64,000 bases of DNA from Leptasterias polaris (GCA_037783415.1 JAZGTN010000058.1:3322001-3386000), one strand, 5' to 3'. Positions 46,701 through 55,950 are shown, numbered from the stretch's first letter. The notes: generated from the sequence alone by a model not told the origin. Program-made: numbers and translations.

Positions 46701-49700
46701 CATTGGTCTTTATAATGTCATCAATTGTTAAACTATCTACATCCATATTCTGTATTACTTCTGTTTCTTGACCCTTGTCACTTATTCCATCATTTATTAT
46801 CAAATCATTAGGATTTCTTTGCACTGGTAATATGTGCACTGACAACACAACATCGTAATGCACACCATTTGTATGATTCAGATAGATTGCTTCATCTGAT
46901 GTTACAGAACCAATTTCTGCTACCTTTCCAGAGAATATGTACCATCTACCATTAAATGTGTATACATCTATTTCAAGCATATGTGCAACAGCCATGATCT
47001 CTACTTCAGTTGCCCAGACTCCAGAACAAAACATTTTTTGCCTTTGAACATAATCCTCAACATTACTGAATTCTTCCCGTAAATATGTATTGTACTGATT
47101 GCCACGTATCAACAAATGATTGACAGTAGCTAGCCTCAATCTCATATGGCTACGTTCACTTCCAGAAATTGCAAATGAAATGGCTCTGAAAAAACAATTT
47201 CCATCACCCTGGATACGTCTTAACTGATTTGGATGTCCCATTCTGACACAATCTTCAGATACTACCGTTTGTGAGTTCACTCTATTAATTCCAACTGATT
47301 TGCACAAAGACTGCTTGTGATCATATGACAATGCATTAAACTTAAATACTACTTCCTCAGATATTACTACCATTTCAATGTCATCACTATCTTCAGTATT
47401 GACCTTATAATCTTTCAAGCCATCTATAGTAGGTCCACCAAATTGATGATCAGAATCACTGGCATTAATACATGCACTTTCTTGATTTGGAATTTCACTT
47501 GAGGTTTGGTTAGCAACATCACTGATTTCTAAATCATTTAGCTCAGGTGTCTCTTGTACCTGTTCAATGTCTTCAGTATCAGCAATAAAGCAATTATTTG
47601 TTCCATCATCTTGACAGACAGTCACTCCTGTAATTTCAAATTGTTCATAGTTATTTAAATTCATCGAGTTAGCCAATTCAGTACAATACCTGTGAACATC
47701 TTGCCATCTCGGTGCACATTTCAAGATACTTGTTCCTTCACTTGTTAGATGGCCATTACAGTTTCTAGAATGAGAATCAAAGATATAGTACATACTATTG
47801 TTAGAATTTACACAAAAAGTGTTTCCATTAAAACATATGAAACAACTATTATATTTCTGCAATGTCTGCTCAAGAGCTCTATCCAGCATCATCATATTGA
47901 ATTCTGACAAATGACCATCATCTTCAAACATACCACTCACTGATTCATGATAAATCATAGTAAAGCTCTTGTTGAATACAATTAACTGATTGGGCAATTC
48001 ATTAATTAACAAATAATCATTGTGCATTGTGGAACTGTTAGATAAATGACCATACAATTCATTGCCAGTATTTAAAATCAAATCCATGTCATTGCTAGTC
48101 CATTGTTTCAGATCTTTAATATGACTGTACATCATTGTACACAAGCTGTTTGCAACACACTGTTTCCCACTATTTACACCAAATTTTGAATTACCTTGAT
48201 GGAAATGTCCTTGTAGCGCAAAAGTATTGGTCTCTTTCAGTATCACATCTTTCTTCAATTTCTTCTCATTCAACTCTCCATGGGGAGACACTGACCTCCT
48301 TTTTGTTCTACATAGTTTGGGGGAATGTTGTTGAGCACTGTTAACACATTTAAATTCTTTACTAATTGCACACCCAGTAGGCTCGGTTTTCTTAGTATTG
48401 TCTTTTACAGTCTTAGCTGTTTGTTTCCTGTCTTTACTTCTTAGAAAGTATCCTCCCCTTTGTTTCTTAACTGGCACATTATTCTTTGTCAAATTAGATT
48501 GATTTGTTTCAATCGAACTGTTAACTTCTAATCTTTGTAGCTTACAGCTGTTATAAGAATGACTATCATTGTTGTAAATCTGTTCATTATCTTTGTGAGT
48601 AGACATACTTAGATCACATGCTAGGTTCACATTGTCTTCATTATGGGTGCACATTGTAATTTCGTACATATTCACATCAGTTGGAATTCCATAATCACAG
48701 AAAAGAGAATCACAGTAGTTACTTTCCCTGCACTTGCAACATATCCATACACATGATTTATTTCTCAAAATATGATTTGTCTCTGTAACTCCCATGCATT
48801 CAACATGATACCACTTACTACATTCACACTGTACCTTAGCTTCTAATGATGCAATCATCTTGTCACAAAGCCAACACTGGTTTTCATTAACATTTGTAAT
48901 ATCAGATTTAAGACTCCTTTTTAGTGCACCATTTCTTGTGTTTTGATTTGAACTTTCACATTTAGGTTTTTGTCTCTCATGTTGTACCAAACATTGTTTA
49001 GCTTTCACACAATGATTTTCTTTGGCCTTTTCCACATCGTTCATTGTCTCTACATCTTTCATTTTCTTCGAAACAAGATTAAGAGTTCTCTTAGTATGGG
49101 AAAAAATGCCCTTCTGTGACTTTTCATGCATTTGTCTCTCCTCATTGCTCATACGACATTCTACAACCTTGCCACCTTTCCTGATATTATGACACTTTCT
49201 AAATGCTTCTCTTCTTTGCTTCTTTCTGTAACTTCTGGATACTTTCTTTCTCCCTCTTCGTTCAATAACCTCTTCTAGACTGTCCAAAATCTTTCCTCCT
49301 CCACAATGCTGTGTCCAATTATACTTCTTGAGCCATCGTAAACCATTAAGATTACTTACTCTTGAATAGTGAGTGACTCTCGTTCTTCTCAGTTTACACA
49401 CTTTCTTTCTTTCTTGGTAGTGCAGCTTACTCTTACGTTCATGCTCAGCTTTCTTAAGATGTTCTTTTCTTGGTTGCAAAACTCCATCATAATAAACTTT
49501 CATTATCTGTTCTATCTCATCATTGTTCTCCATTGGATTCAAAATCAGTAATTTATTGTTCTCAACAATTGTTCCAATAATCTGGCTCTTCCCAGGTACC
49601 TGGCACACCCCAGGATTTTGATTTGTTCTCATAACCTGGCTCTTCCCAGGTACCTGGCACACCCCAGGATTTTGATTTGTTCTCATAACCTGGCTCTTCC

Positions 49701-49731
49701 CAGGTACCTGGCATACCCCAGGATTTGGCAT
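40747..49731 (-). mobile_element. Helitron B (helentron type), coding region intact
   Basis: Coding body of a rolling-circle transposon occupying about 9 kb with one open frame and no stop or frameshift. Domain content is the same as helitron A at 16909-26504, on the opposite strand, so the two converge with ~14 kb between their 3' ends. An undamaged 2,994-codon frame implies recent or continuing selection for function. The element must extend past these coordinates on both sides. Minisatellite-like sequence lies on each flank (40090-40335 and 49740-50150). Its termini were not identified. Confidence 0.88.
40747..49731 (-). CDS. Helitron B multidomain transposase (2,994 aa)
   Basis: Single frame, domains by residue: three 18-aa repeats (1-52); basic N-region; PHD-like finger CWLCDK...NYC (286-340); C76-like protease block with C525 and D652-S-H654; OTU protease GDGNCFFRA with C846 and H958; KYHxN basic repeats (~1040-1265); Cys cluster from C1277; Rep HUH GSPHTH (H1772, H1774) and two-tyrosine YVASYMSK (Y1976, Y1980); PIF1-type helicase with K2340 of Walker A, D2423-E2424 and R2728 of SLSRV; APE-like endonuclease with LTETW (E2811), GDFND (D2925), IDHVY and SYHEA (H2984). 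Rep nicks and ligates, the helicase unwinds, and the endonuclease may cut target DNA. The proteases may remove ubiquitin or process the protein (inference). The start at 49731 lies before the 54-bp repeats. M67 (49531-49533) is an alternative giving 2,928 aa. Confidence 0.88.
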   Translation of the reverse strand: MPNPGVCQVPGKSQVMRTNQNPGVCQVPGKSQVMRTNQNPGVCQVPGKSQIIGTIVENNKLLILNPMENNDEIEQIMKVYYDGVLQPRKEHLKKAEHERKSKLHYQERKKVCKLRRTRVTHYSRVSNLNGLRWLKKYNWTQHCGGGKILDSLEEVIERRGRKKVSRSYRKKQRREAFRKCHNIRKGGKVVECRMSNEERQMHEKSQKGIFSHTKRTLNLVSKKMKDVETMNDVEKAKENHCVKAKQCLVQHERQKPKCESSNQNTRNGALKRSLKSDITNVNENQCWLCDKMIASLEAKVQCECSKWYHVECMGVTETNHILRNKSCVWICCKCRESNYCDSLFCDYGIPTDVNMYEITMCTHNEDNVNLACDLSMSTHKDNEQIYNNDSHSYNSCKLQRLEVNSSIETNQSNLTKNNVPVKKQRGGYFLRSKDRKQTAKTVKDNTKKTEPTGCAISKEFKCVNSAQQHSPKLCRTKRRSVSPHGELNEKKLKKDVILKETNTFALQGHFHQGNSKFGVNSGKQCVANSLCTMMYSHIKDLKQWTSNDMDLILNTGNELYGHLSNSSTMHNDYLLINELPNQLIVFNKSFTMIYHESVSGMFEDDGHLSEFNMMMLDRALEQTLQKYNSCFICFNGNTFCVNSNNSMYYIFDSHSRNCNGHLTSEGTSILKCAPRWQDVHRYCTELANSMNLNNYEQFEITGVTVCQDDGTNNCFIADTEDIEQVQETPELNDLEISDVANQTSSEIPNQESACINASDSDHQFGGPTIDGLKDYKVNTEDSDDIEMVVISEEVVFKFNALSYDHKQSLCKSVGINRVNSQTVVSEDCVRMGHPNQLRRIQGDGNCFFRAISFAISGSERSHMRLRLATVNHLLIRGNQYNTYLREEFSNVEDYVQRQKMFCSGVWATEVEIMAVAHMLEIDVYTFNGRWYIFSGKVAEIGSVTSDEAIYLNHTNGVHYDVVLSVHILPVQRNPNDLIINDGISDKGQETEVIQNMDVDSLTIDDIIKTNECLKCNEHIQDDGKKSKYGKGRKPKRKMSAAMRRKKDRDNKRLKYNEYKKNKETVIHKYSSSIDDSKIQSGKTLDNMRYCCNVDFKWKKIATEKTKYNESTNTKERKKSVMKTKYHKNSDYRDEKVKASRMAYDKSKEKIKDAKRTQYNENSSYKMRKRAGDKTRYFSNASYRITKKFGIKMKYHLNSKYKNTLIESIKRKYHGNVLYKQKVIYNIRKRYHGSQLYKRKTIINTLQQRVLKKERRRKACNVINDFKDRIRHGPGYVCAVCCKLLFKNQVVKCNKNKYKLSGYITETYLHQCNDECNAKICEMSELRPCLWICFTCHRKLIKNRIPEEANLNNLSLTEIPEELQRLNTLEQHLIARNIAFMKIINLPKGGQNGIVGPCVCVPANVEKSVQSLPRSGENELIKIKLKRKLSYKGYYEYKYVNKQHVEEALHYLKENNKWYKDIVIEHDWVNPVPEVSNEDISINEEAELVTEDDNSEGVTDEERLCGAQLDSCMQPLDIGQEILDQYFDGIFCVAPCEGNNPVRVLMEEGNEAKCFPTLFPNGSPLFKDKRDIRITLCRYLHNRLMNVDNRFAKNTDYIFYAQYMSEIEQVLHCVSIALRKGYVKTQAGHSLTASMLNDKDKLRNILKSDSGYKFLKPIRGTPPYWQSAHKDVLAMIRQLGKPTWFCSFSAADMRWPEVINTIMKQLGDSRTIEELDWNDTCMILKSNPVTVARIFDRRFHMFLKEVIMSEANPIGKVKDYFYRVEFQMRGSPHTHCLFWIEDAPKLSDNDDGKVVQFIDRYVSCKLPAKEDDEELNEIISNVQMHSRRHSKSCKKKGTECRFNFPRPPSERTFVIRHTCKPTCTDDEISSKDKLINNEEGDRPRDIEKAKKLLKLVREELLNKEKTYNSVYELFECLGINQRDFEKANQLMSKKDSIILARNPQDVWVNQYNPDLSRAWNANLDIQYITDVYGAVAYVASYMSKAEREMGLLLSQAQSEGLHGDAKESMKTIGQVYLQNREVSAQEACFRVCNLRLKEGSRKVEFIPLGENLVRMSLPLRLIQNKSNGDDDNVWMICKLDRYKARPKTHEFAVMCLATFFSEYRILSSTEALKVHSGKTYKHVHQLQNSLGYIQRRTRTDGAVIKYPRFNSVKCPEKYYHSILQLFLPHRVDKHLKPAPFETFTDFFQNGCVKFDQCNIVSVKFVVDSNRKKFEADSDAVDVAEEYLAKFGPQEDAWALICPESEAERQECRDEMNQNVQEREDECGIPDLQSNNKEDRNFCIEYNKAKIPRHEAQTLMRSLNAQQSQIFYKIRQWCLDKVNGKNPEPFHMFITGGAGTGKSHLIKCIYNEAVRLLGRMSHNPDDVSVILTAPTGVAAFNINGLTIHSALSIGINMSLPYKPLGEEKISTLRNKLNQLQILIIDEVSMVDQKMLCYIHGRLRQIKQTRSQCAFGDVSVIAVGDFYQLPPVKGKSLHHNTIESNLWHANFRKIELIEIMRQKNDVPFTEVLNKLRVKTKKDTLTAKDKAVLSSCETGEDIEDALHIYPTNKQVDKYNLHRMHNTCTERILIEAKDYQKDAAGNMKLRDTPLKSLRSNSLYRSLLLGIGARVMLTKNIDVSDGLVNGAFAVVNGIEMLPDQSGPKYINVTFDNKNVGSKLRRQTASSDGNTNVAIEIQEEHIGKSCIRKQFPLKLAWACTAHKVQGMTTNKAVVCLERTFSAGQAYVSLSRVTSLKGLVIEGFDEKLIYCDKSVAEALKIMPAVRGIEEYVNNENNTPKDTTIILHNIQGLLPHYKDFKCQKEMMDSDFICLTETWIDANQIINVSLDDFKCYHQMRALSYNDQMKILQQQSHGGVAVYGKRDKHFSRLNIAVENLEYIAFHIISHISVIVVVIYRPPTYKMQHFIENVSKLIDEIKKISNRCIVMGDFNDNIYDNHSHIEKLMIEHGYKQYVTDATTENGTLIDHVYVRGIDNIVATVRPTYYSYHEAIQIKLKTL
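49577..49731 (-). repeat. In-frame 54-bp tandem repeat at the N-terminus of helitron B
   Basis: CTGGCTCTTCCCAGG begins at 49582, 49636 and 49690, so the period is 54. Each unit encodes NPGVCQVPGKSQVMRTNQ (last unit diverged) and contains the perfect 12-bp palindrome CCAGGTACCTGG. The start codon lies at the outer edge of the array, so the coding start could itself be a result of repeat expansion. Confidence 0.9.
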
Positions 49732-49739
49732 GTTCCTGT

Positions 49740-50160
49740 AATGTATTATCTTTGTTTCACAAATTTTGCTTGTCTTTTTACCAAATATATTTGCTTTTCA
49801 AGTTAAGATTCTCTCGTTATATTTCTCTGGTTCTCAAGTTCTGATTCTGTAATTATAAATGCTCAAGTTCTGAAATCTCTGGTTATTCAAAACTCTCTTT
49901 TGTTGCTGAAGTTGTATTCAAAGTTGTCTCTGTTTCTCAAACTCTTATTCTCTGCTCATTAAAACAAATTATCTGATTCTCTCAATATTCAAACTTCACT
50001 TTGTTTCTCAAGTTCGGATTTTCTAACTCAAAATTCTCTGCAGTCCTGAAGTCAAAATTCTCTAAATATTCAATATTAAATATTCAATATTGTTTTGGAT
50101 CTCACTGCCTGATTCTCTGATTATTCAACTTTTCATTGTCTGTTAATTTTTCCTGTTTTT
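49740..50160. repeat. Degenerate short tandem repeat upstream of helitron B
   Basis: Loose ~25-35-base units of the kind 'ttctcaagttctgattctct' with 'attattcaaa' in between. The block precedes the helitron B start on its strand and may contain its promoter or 5' subterminal region. The periodicity is weak and boundaries are approximate. Confidence 0.5.
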
Positions 50161-50564
50161 CAAAACTTTTTACTCTTTTTGTTTTGTTGTTGTAGTGTTT
50201 ATCTTTATAAAAATGTTCAGCAAACTGTATCAAGTCTTCACACTATCACCACCAGCAAACACCCTAAAATAAAAATGAAAAGAAAAGAAAAAAACACTTA
50301 GTAACATTTTGAAATTTGCCACAATCAACTAGTATCAATGAGAAAATAGGCTTTATTACTAAGAAGATTGTGATTATCTATGTAGTCTGGCACACTAAGT
50401 ACATCAGTCCTAAATAGAGGTCATCTACTCCTATAATCAAAAGGCTCATTCCACTATTGTCTCCATGAATCTCATAGGTTTATTAACAAAATCCTATTCA
50501 ACTTTTTCCCCCTTAATGTTTATTGTATCTGTGTTTCTTTTTCAACCGGTGTCATAGGGAAATC

Positions 50565-50697
50565 TGTCCCCAGGAGATTCTGTCCCCCATATGGGAAATT
50601 AATGTGGGCTGGAGGAGGATGATTCAAAAGAAGGTGCTATCAAAAGCAGTTTGTACACAGTTTGTCATATGGGGGGGACAGAATCTCCAGAGGGACA
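50565..50697. repeat. Foldback element with ~30-bp arms
   Basis: 50565-50593 (TGTCCCCAGGAGATTCTGTC, then CCCCATATG) pairs with 50666-50697 on the other strand, with small mismatches and a ~72-base loop. The loop segment 'ttcaaaagaaggtgctatca' and 'agtttgtacaca' resembles 60088-60132 in the leader of the RPA-like gene, so both may derive from one small MITE. Confidence 0.65.
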
Positions 50698-50699
50698 AA

Positions 50700-51620
50700 A
50701 TCTCCTGCCACACCAGATCTTAGCAAAATTAGGCTCTACGTGTTCTATACACACAGTGAGCTCAAGGTGCGCTCAGACAATTTACTCTGCAAACAAGATT
50801 TAATAAAAACAACAAATTCTCTCCGTCATTCAGAATCCTCAATCAGCATCATCATAAAACAAATATTGATATTTCCATGTATAAAAAACATTCACCGTGG
50901 GTTATTGCGGACCAACTTGTGCGCAGGTGCAGCACACCACTGACCTGCATATCAGTCCGCACAAAGTGCAAATTTTGCAACATTGCACAACTGTTCATCT
51001 AGTTGCACAATAAGGCAACTAGTTCCAGTGTAAAGTAGAAATTGGACCGTTATTGTGCTGAAAAATAAGGTGAACTATTGTAAACATTAACCAGATTTAG
51101 TTGCGATAATCGTAACCCTCCATACGATTATCGCAATTATAACCAAATTATGGTTTGTGATTTTAATAAAACATACTTACTGTTGTCATTTAAGAAAGTT
51201 GGGTCATGTTGGGGATAGCATCAGTTTTGTTTTTTTTGCAGAGGGAATTTTCTGAACCCACCCCGAGTACAAAGAACACATTTAATTAAGTCACAGAAAC
51301 GAACAGTGTAACTACATGTAAGTGCATATTAAAATGTGAAGAAAGACAACAAGTTTTGAATAGGATTTGTTATATACCTATATTCCTGGAGACGATTAGA
51401 AGATTAAACCTCAGCTCAGTCATGTCATAGTAGTACCATTGCCCTACTCCTAGAACTATACAGGTTCGATCCACTACAAGTACATCGATAGCGGACTGAA
51501 CATCATACATACTCATAGTTCTAGGAGTACCATTGCCTCACCCTATGCCCTTCAAATCTTGATATATTTTCCAAGGAAAATGGCAATGACCTCTCCAATC
51601 AATAGTTAGTTGCCAGTAGA
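50700..51620. other. No recognisable gene
   Basis: Anonymous sequence with short inverted motifs ('ttgcgataatcgtaaccctc' then 'atacgattatcgcaat', 51100-51137). No exon or RNA gene can be supported. Confidence 0.4.
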
Positions 51621-51621
51621 C

Positions 51622-51799
51622 GCCATCTTTACGGGCAAATCACATTTTGGCTTGCCAGCGTTTCAAGCGCTCAATTATTAACACAGCCGCGTCATTTACT
51701 AACCAATCACGCAATGAGTTTTGTGAAATGTGCGCGTGCTGCACGCCATTCTCACGCGTAACGCATGACTGTGTGTTCCAAATTGCCCGTAAAGATGGC
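51622..51799. repeat. Perfect 17-bp inverted repeat with GCCATCTT/AAGATGGC arms
   Basis: GCCATCTTTACGGGCAA at 51622-51638 is the exact reverse complement of 51783-51799. The interior (~144 bases) is GC-richer than its surroundings and has several CGCG steps and an ACCAATCACG (CCAAT-like) string. AAGATGGC matches the YY1 consensus. This could be a MITE or a symmetric promoter element. No adjoining gene is certain. Confidence 0.6.
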
Positions 51800-52168
51800 C
51801 GATTTATGTCATATTGCAACCTATCTATATGAAATTCAGGCCTGCTGAAACATTGCACATACGGCCCGGTATCACTGACTGTAGCACGACACAGTTCTGA
51901 ATTGTACAATAAACAGACATCCAACAACATGTCCAACCATAGCATTTTACTGAATAGAATACTAAGCTTGGTGCCATTTATAGGAAGTGGATTGGCACTA
52001 TGCGACTAGTTTAGTTAGTACGTACATGGATGTATGTACATGTACATGTAGTCCAAACCCAACACTGACTCAGTAGTCAGTGACTGAACAGTTTCACTAT
52101 CACTCAGTGTATCAGTATCATCATTCAATCATCACTCTGATCTTCAGTTCAAAGTTCGAGTATCCACA

Positions 52169-52459
52169 TTACATTTCACTCATTTTCATAGATACATAGT
52201 TTTCAATGGCAAAAAGCCCTCCCTGCATATGACGGGTCTCACCTTCACACTGATAATAACCAACCTGCTCAGAGATGGTTGCAAATATGATTTGTTGGTC
52301 ACTTGCAGCAAAATAGTTGTCATGAATTGATGAAAAACCAACACGCTCTGCCACGACATGACACAGGTCATCTGGGGTCGTCGCATCCTGGAGACTGAGC
52401 ATGCGCATCATGCAGACTCGACACGTACCCTCCTTACAGCGCGCCGTATCGATATCCCG
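52169..52459 (-). other. Possible exon or small ORF, unknown product
   Basis: Minus-strand open frame from an in-frame stop near 52460 to a stop at 52169. ATG-initiated from 52411 it is 80 codons. The peptide ATTPDDLCHVVAERVGFSS and following residues have a protein-like composition, recalling ubiquitin-fold (RA/FERM-like) segments only loosely. AAG|GTGAGA at ~52243 could be a donor, making it a first exon. No partner exon was located. Confidence 0.3.
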
Positions 52460-54940
52460 CTAATCAATAGACCCTTCCCAGGAAATATTTAAATTGCACT
52501 TCACGCGTGCGCACTTACACTGCTGGTTGGCAAAATGATGGAACATTGCCCCTTTTTGTTGTGTGGGGGCTGATGGTGGCGTGACGCAGACGCGCTACTT
52601 AGTGCACAACTCTATGGCGTTTGCCAACCAGGGTCTGTACAAAAATGCGTGAATGTTATTAGCATATTTCATGGGAAGGGTCTATTCGCGTTCTCGTCTC
52701 TCGTCGTCGAGCTAGCTAGGCATTCTGCAGGGCATTCTGAGAAATAAACAAAAATAGACACGGCGAGATCGTAAACCACACTGCATGCCTGGAAAAAAGA
52801 AGAAAACAAACTAATAAGTAAAGGGGCCATTCAAAATAGTCAATGTTAAAGAAATTCAATTTGTTTTGGAAAAGTTGTTTTGACCCTCGCACCCTCCCCA
52901 TATTTCGACTTTTATATACTGAATAGCTTCATATTATAATCTATACACTGAAGAAAATTATGTCTCAAATGAACCATCATTTGTCATAATTATGAATGGC
53001 GATTTTCGTTGTTTGTTATTGCTGTTCTGTAATTATAAACAACACCGTGTGCGTGGACGTCACATGACAACAAGCAAATTGCTTCCTCCTTAAACAGTAC
53101 ATTAATCCCTAGATTGTTGATTTTTCAAAAAATGTGCGATGGGATCGTTGACATCCAACTGTGGTCTTTTTGTAACAGACGCATTGATGTTGGCCTAATT
53201 TCATTGTTGTTGGTCTTTGAATTGGTCTCGGTCTAGGCCTACCCTCTGTCAGTCTTTGATTTTCATACAGTCAGCGACATGAGTGTCTCTGTATTTTCTT
53301 AACACATCCAAGGTGGCTGCTGCCCGGTTTGTAAAGTATTGGTTGAGTGGCTATAACCCTTGAAGGTTACAAACGCATATAACAATTCCTGCGTCACTGC
53401 AAATTAATAGGCAATTTTGGTTTGTTTACCATGTTGGCCGCCATGGACTGTAGTAGTAAGGCTCTGTATGTAGGGCCTACTTGTTGCACAATAATGTTAA
53501 GTAGAACAATACATTGACATTAACCGTATCAAAATGTATGAGTACAGACCCGAAAGTGCCATCGCAGATCAAATACAAGTTGTTCTTATCGTTTGAGTCT
53601 TGTTCATTGTCAAACGTGTATATTTGAAAAAAGATTATCTATCTCATACAATATGATGTAAACCCGTCTTCAACTGAGCAATATTGTGCGCTTCTTTGCT
53701 TTGCATCTGAATTATTTTGTTCATTAATGTTTAAAACGAGCAACCATAAATTATTATCATTCTAATTTCTACCATTGTATAAAGCCACACCTTGAAAATT
53801 GGCCATGAAACACTTCTACCATGGCTACACCTACACGAATATGATGACTTTTGAGGTAATAATATTACTTTTGTGTAGCGAGATAATTTACTGCAATAAC
53901 ATATGTAGGCCATTCAATGACTAATTGTTCACTAAGACAAATAAGAGGTGAACTCAAGACTGTGTTTGGATCATGTTCGTATGGCCATCACACTGCACCC
54001 AGTGCGCATTGAAGACGACGTAGACTTACTCATTTATTGTTTATCTATAATCACGCTACTCTTTCATGTATGCTGCATAATGAGCGTTTCAATTAACACG
54101 CGCCAGCATCCATTGTACTCAGTGCGCGCTGCGCTTTAGAACTAACTACACAGCTTTTTCACTTTCAGTATACACGGAGCGACCTGTGCTATTTTTAGAC
54201 AAATCAGCTGGCTGTGGCACACTACGTACGTTCCCGCACCCCTTCGGCACAAGGCAGGCCGGACGGCCAGGTGTGTGTTCAAAGATGACTTTTCGTGGCT
54301 CAGATTTGTCGTTGCTCGTTGACGAATGTATTTTCTTTAACATTGAACAAATTTGTTAACATTGCCTATTACTTGATTAGTGGCAGTTTAGCCTTCCGCA
54401 CCGAATCGATACCTCTTTTCACACCACACGTACTGCTGAAAAACATCGCTAATTGGCTACCAAAAGAATAATAAAATATAATGAAAATATTTTGCTCCAG
54501 TACCAAATATGATGTGATATTAGTGTGAGCCCAAATCGAGAAAACAAAAGAAACGGAAAAAACCCAGCAAGAACGAAGACAAATGTCCTCAATAAATAAA
54601 TGACTTTGAAAATGGAAGGATTAAATCTTCAAATAATCTCTTTATTGAAAATCTAAATATTTTATAAAACACGATTAACATTCTTCCAAGGGTTATACAA
54701 GAAAATAGTACAATTATAAATGAATCACTTTAGAATACAATTGTTGACTGCAACAGCGAGACTGATCTGAAAGTGATTTCTGGAGCCTTTTCTTTTATCA
54801 CACTTTCAAGATTGTATACAATGGATAGATTTCAAGTGTTTTATGTAGTAGTTTAATTACTGTAATGTCACATATTGAAAGAAAATGCAGTTTTGTTAGT
54901 TCTGATGCAATAGTGTGATAAAAAACATCATCAGGTGCCT
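52460..54940. other. No recognisable gene
   Basis: About 2.5 kb without supported exons. A 65-codon minus-strand frame at 54146-54343 lies in a slightly GC-richer patch but has no domain or clear splice context. I see no repeat shared with the rest of the window. Confidence 0.35.
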
Positions 54941-54949
54941 TAATTCTTA

Positions 54950-55950
54950 CAACAAAAAACGTCTTCTGATTGATCTTTTAACAAATTACAAATGATTTTA
55001 TGGTTGGTCTTATGGCAAATAACACATATTTGAAGGTTTAACTTGACAATGTAAACAAATACAACTAGTTTGATGATTACTCTTGTCAACAAGAAAACAT
55101 TATTTGATGATTTATCTTAAAACAAATTACTTGTAATTGTACGATTCATTTTATGACATAACACATTTTTGAACATTAAACTTGTAAAAAATGAAAAATG
55201 ATTGATTGGTTGTATCACCAAGAAAACATAATTTTCATAATTTTCTTTAAAAAATTACACATGATTTGATGATTGGTCTTATGACATAGGCCTATAGAAC
55301 ATTATTTGAAGTTTTAATTTGTATTAAATTACAAATGATTGGATAATTTGTCTTATATCAAAGAAAACACTATTTGGTGATTTATCTTGTAAAAAATTAC
55401 AAATGATTGAATGATTGATCTTATGACAACCCCCCCCTGCCGCATTTTTTGAAAACTTTTCTTTTATAAAAATACAAATCATTGAATGATTGCTCTTATG
55501 ACAAATTACACATTATTTGATGATTTTTCTTGTAAGCAATTACAAATGATTGAATGATTGGTCTTATGAAAAGGAAAACATTATTTTGATAATTTGTTGA
55601 CTTTTTTAATCATTAGTCTCTGAATAATATTGCTCTATGACAAATAGCACATTGTTTGACTCTAATTTTTCTTGTAAAGAATTACAAATGATCAGTTAAT
55701 TGATCTTATGACTAAGAACACATTAGTTGGCAATGTATCTTGTAAAGAATTACTAATGATTGGTTAATTGATATAATGACTAAGAAAGCACGATTTGATG
55801 ATTTGTGGGAAAAAAAGGAAAACAGTTTTTTATGATATTATCCTGAAACAAATTACACATGATTGCATGATTGGTTTTATAACAAAGAGAAAACTATTTT
55901 GAGATTTATCTTGTAACAATTTCTCTTATATCTTAATTACTTAAAGACAA
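54950..55950. repeat. Degenerate ~60-75-bp minisatellite, roughly 15 units
   Basis: Units of the kind 'ttacaaatgattgaatgatt' + 'ggtcttatgaca' + 'aacattatttgatgattt' + 'tcttgtaa' repeat with indels across ~1 kb. The array ends ~100 bases before the stop codon of the RPA-like gene, so it lies in or just after its 3' UTR. Confidence 0.7.
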
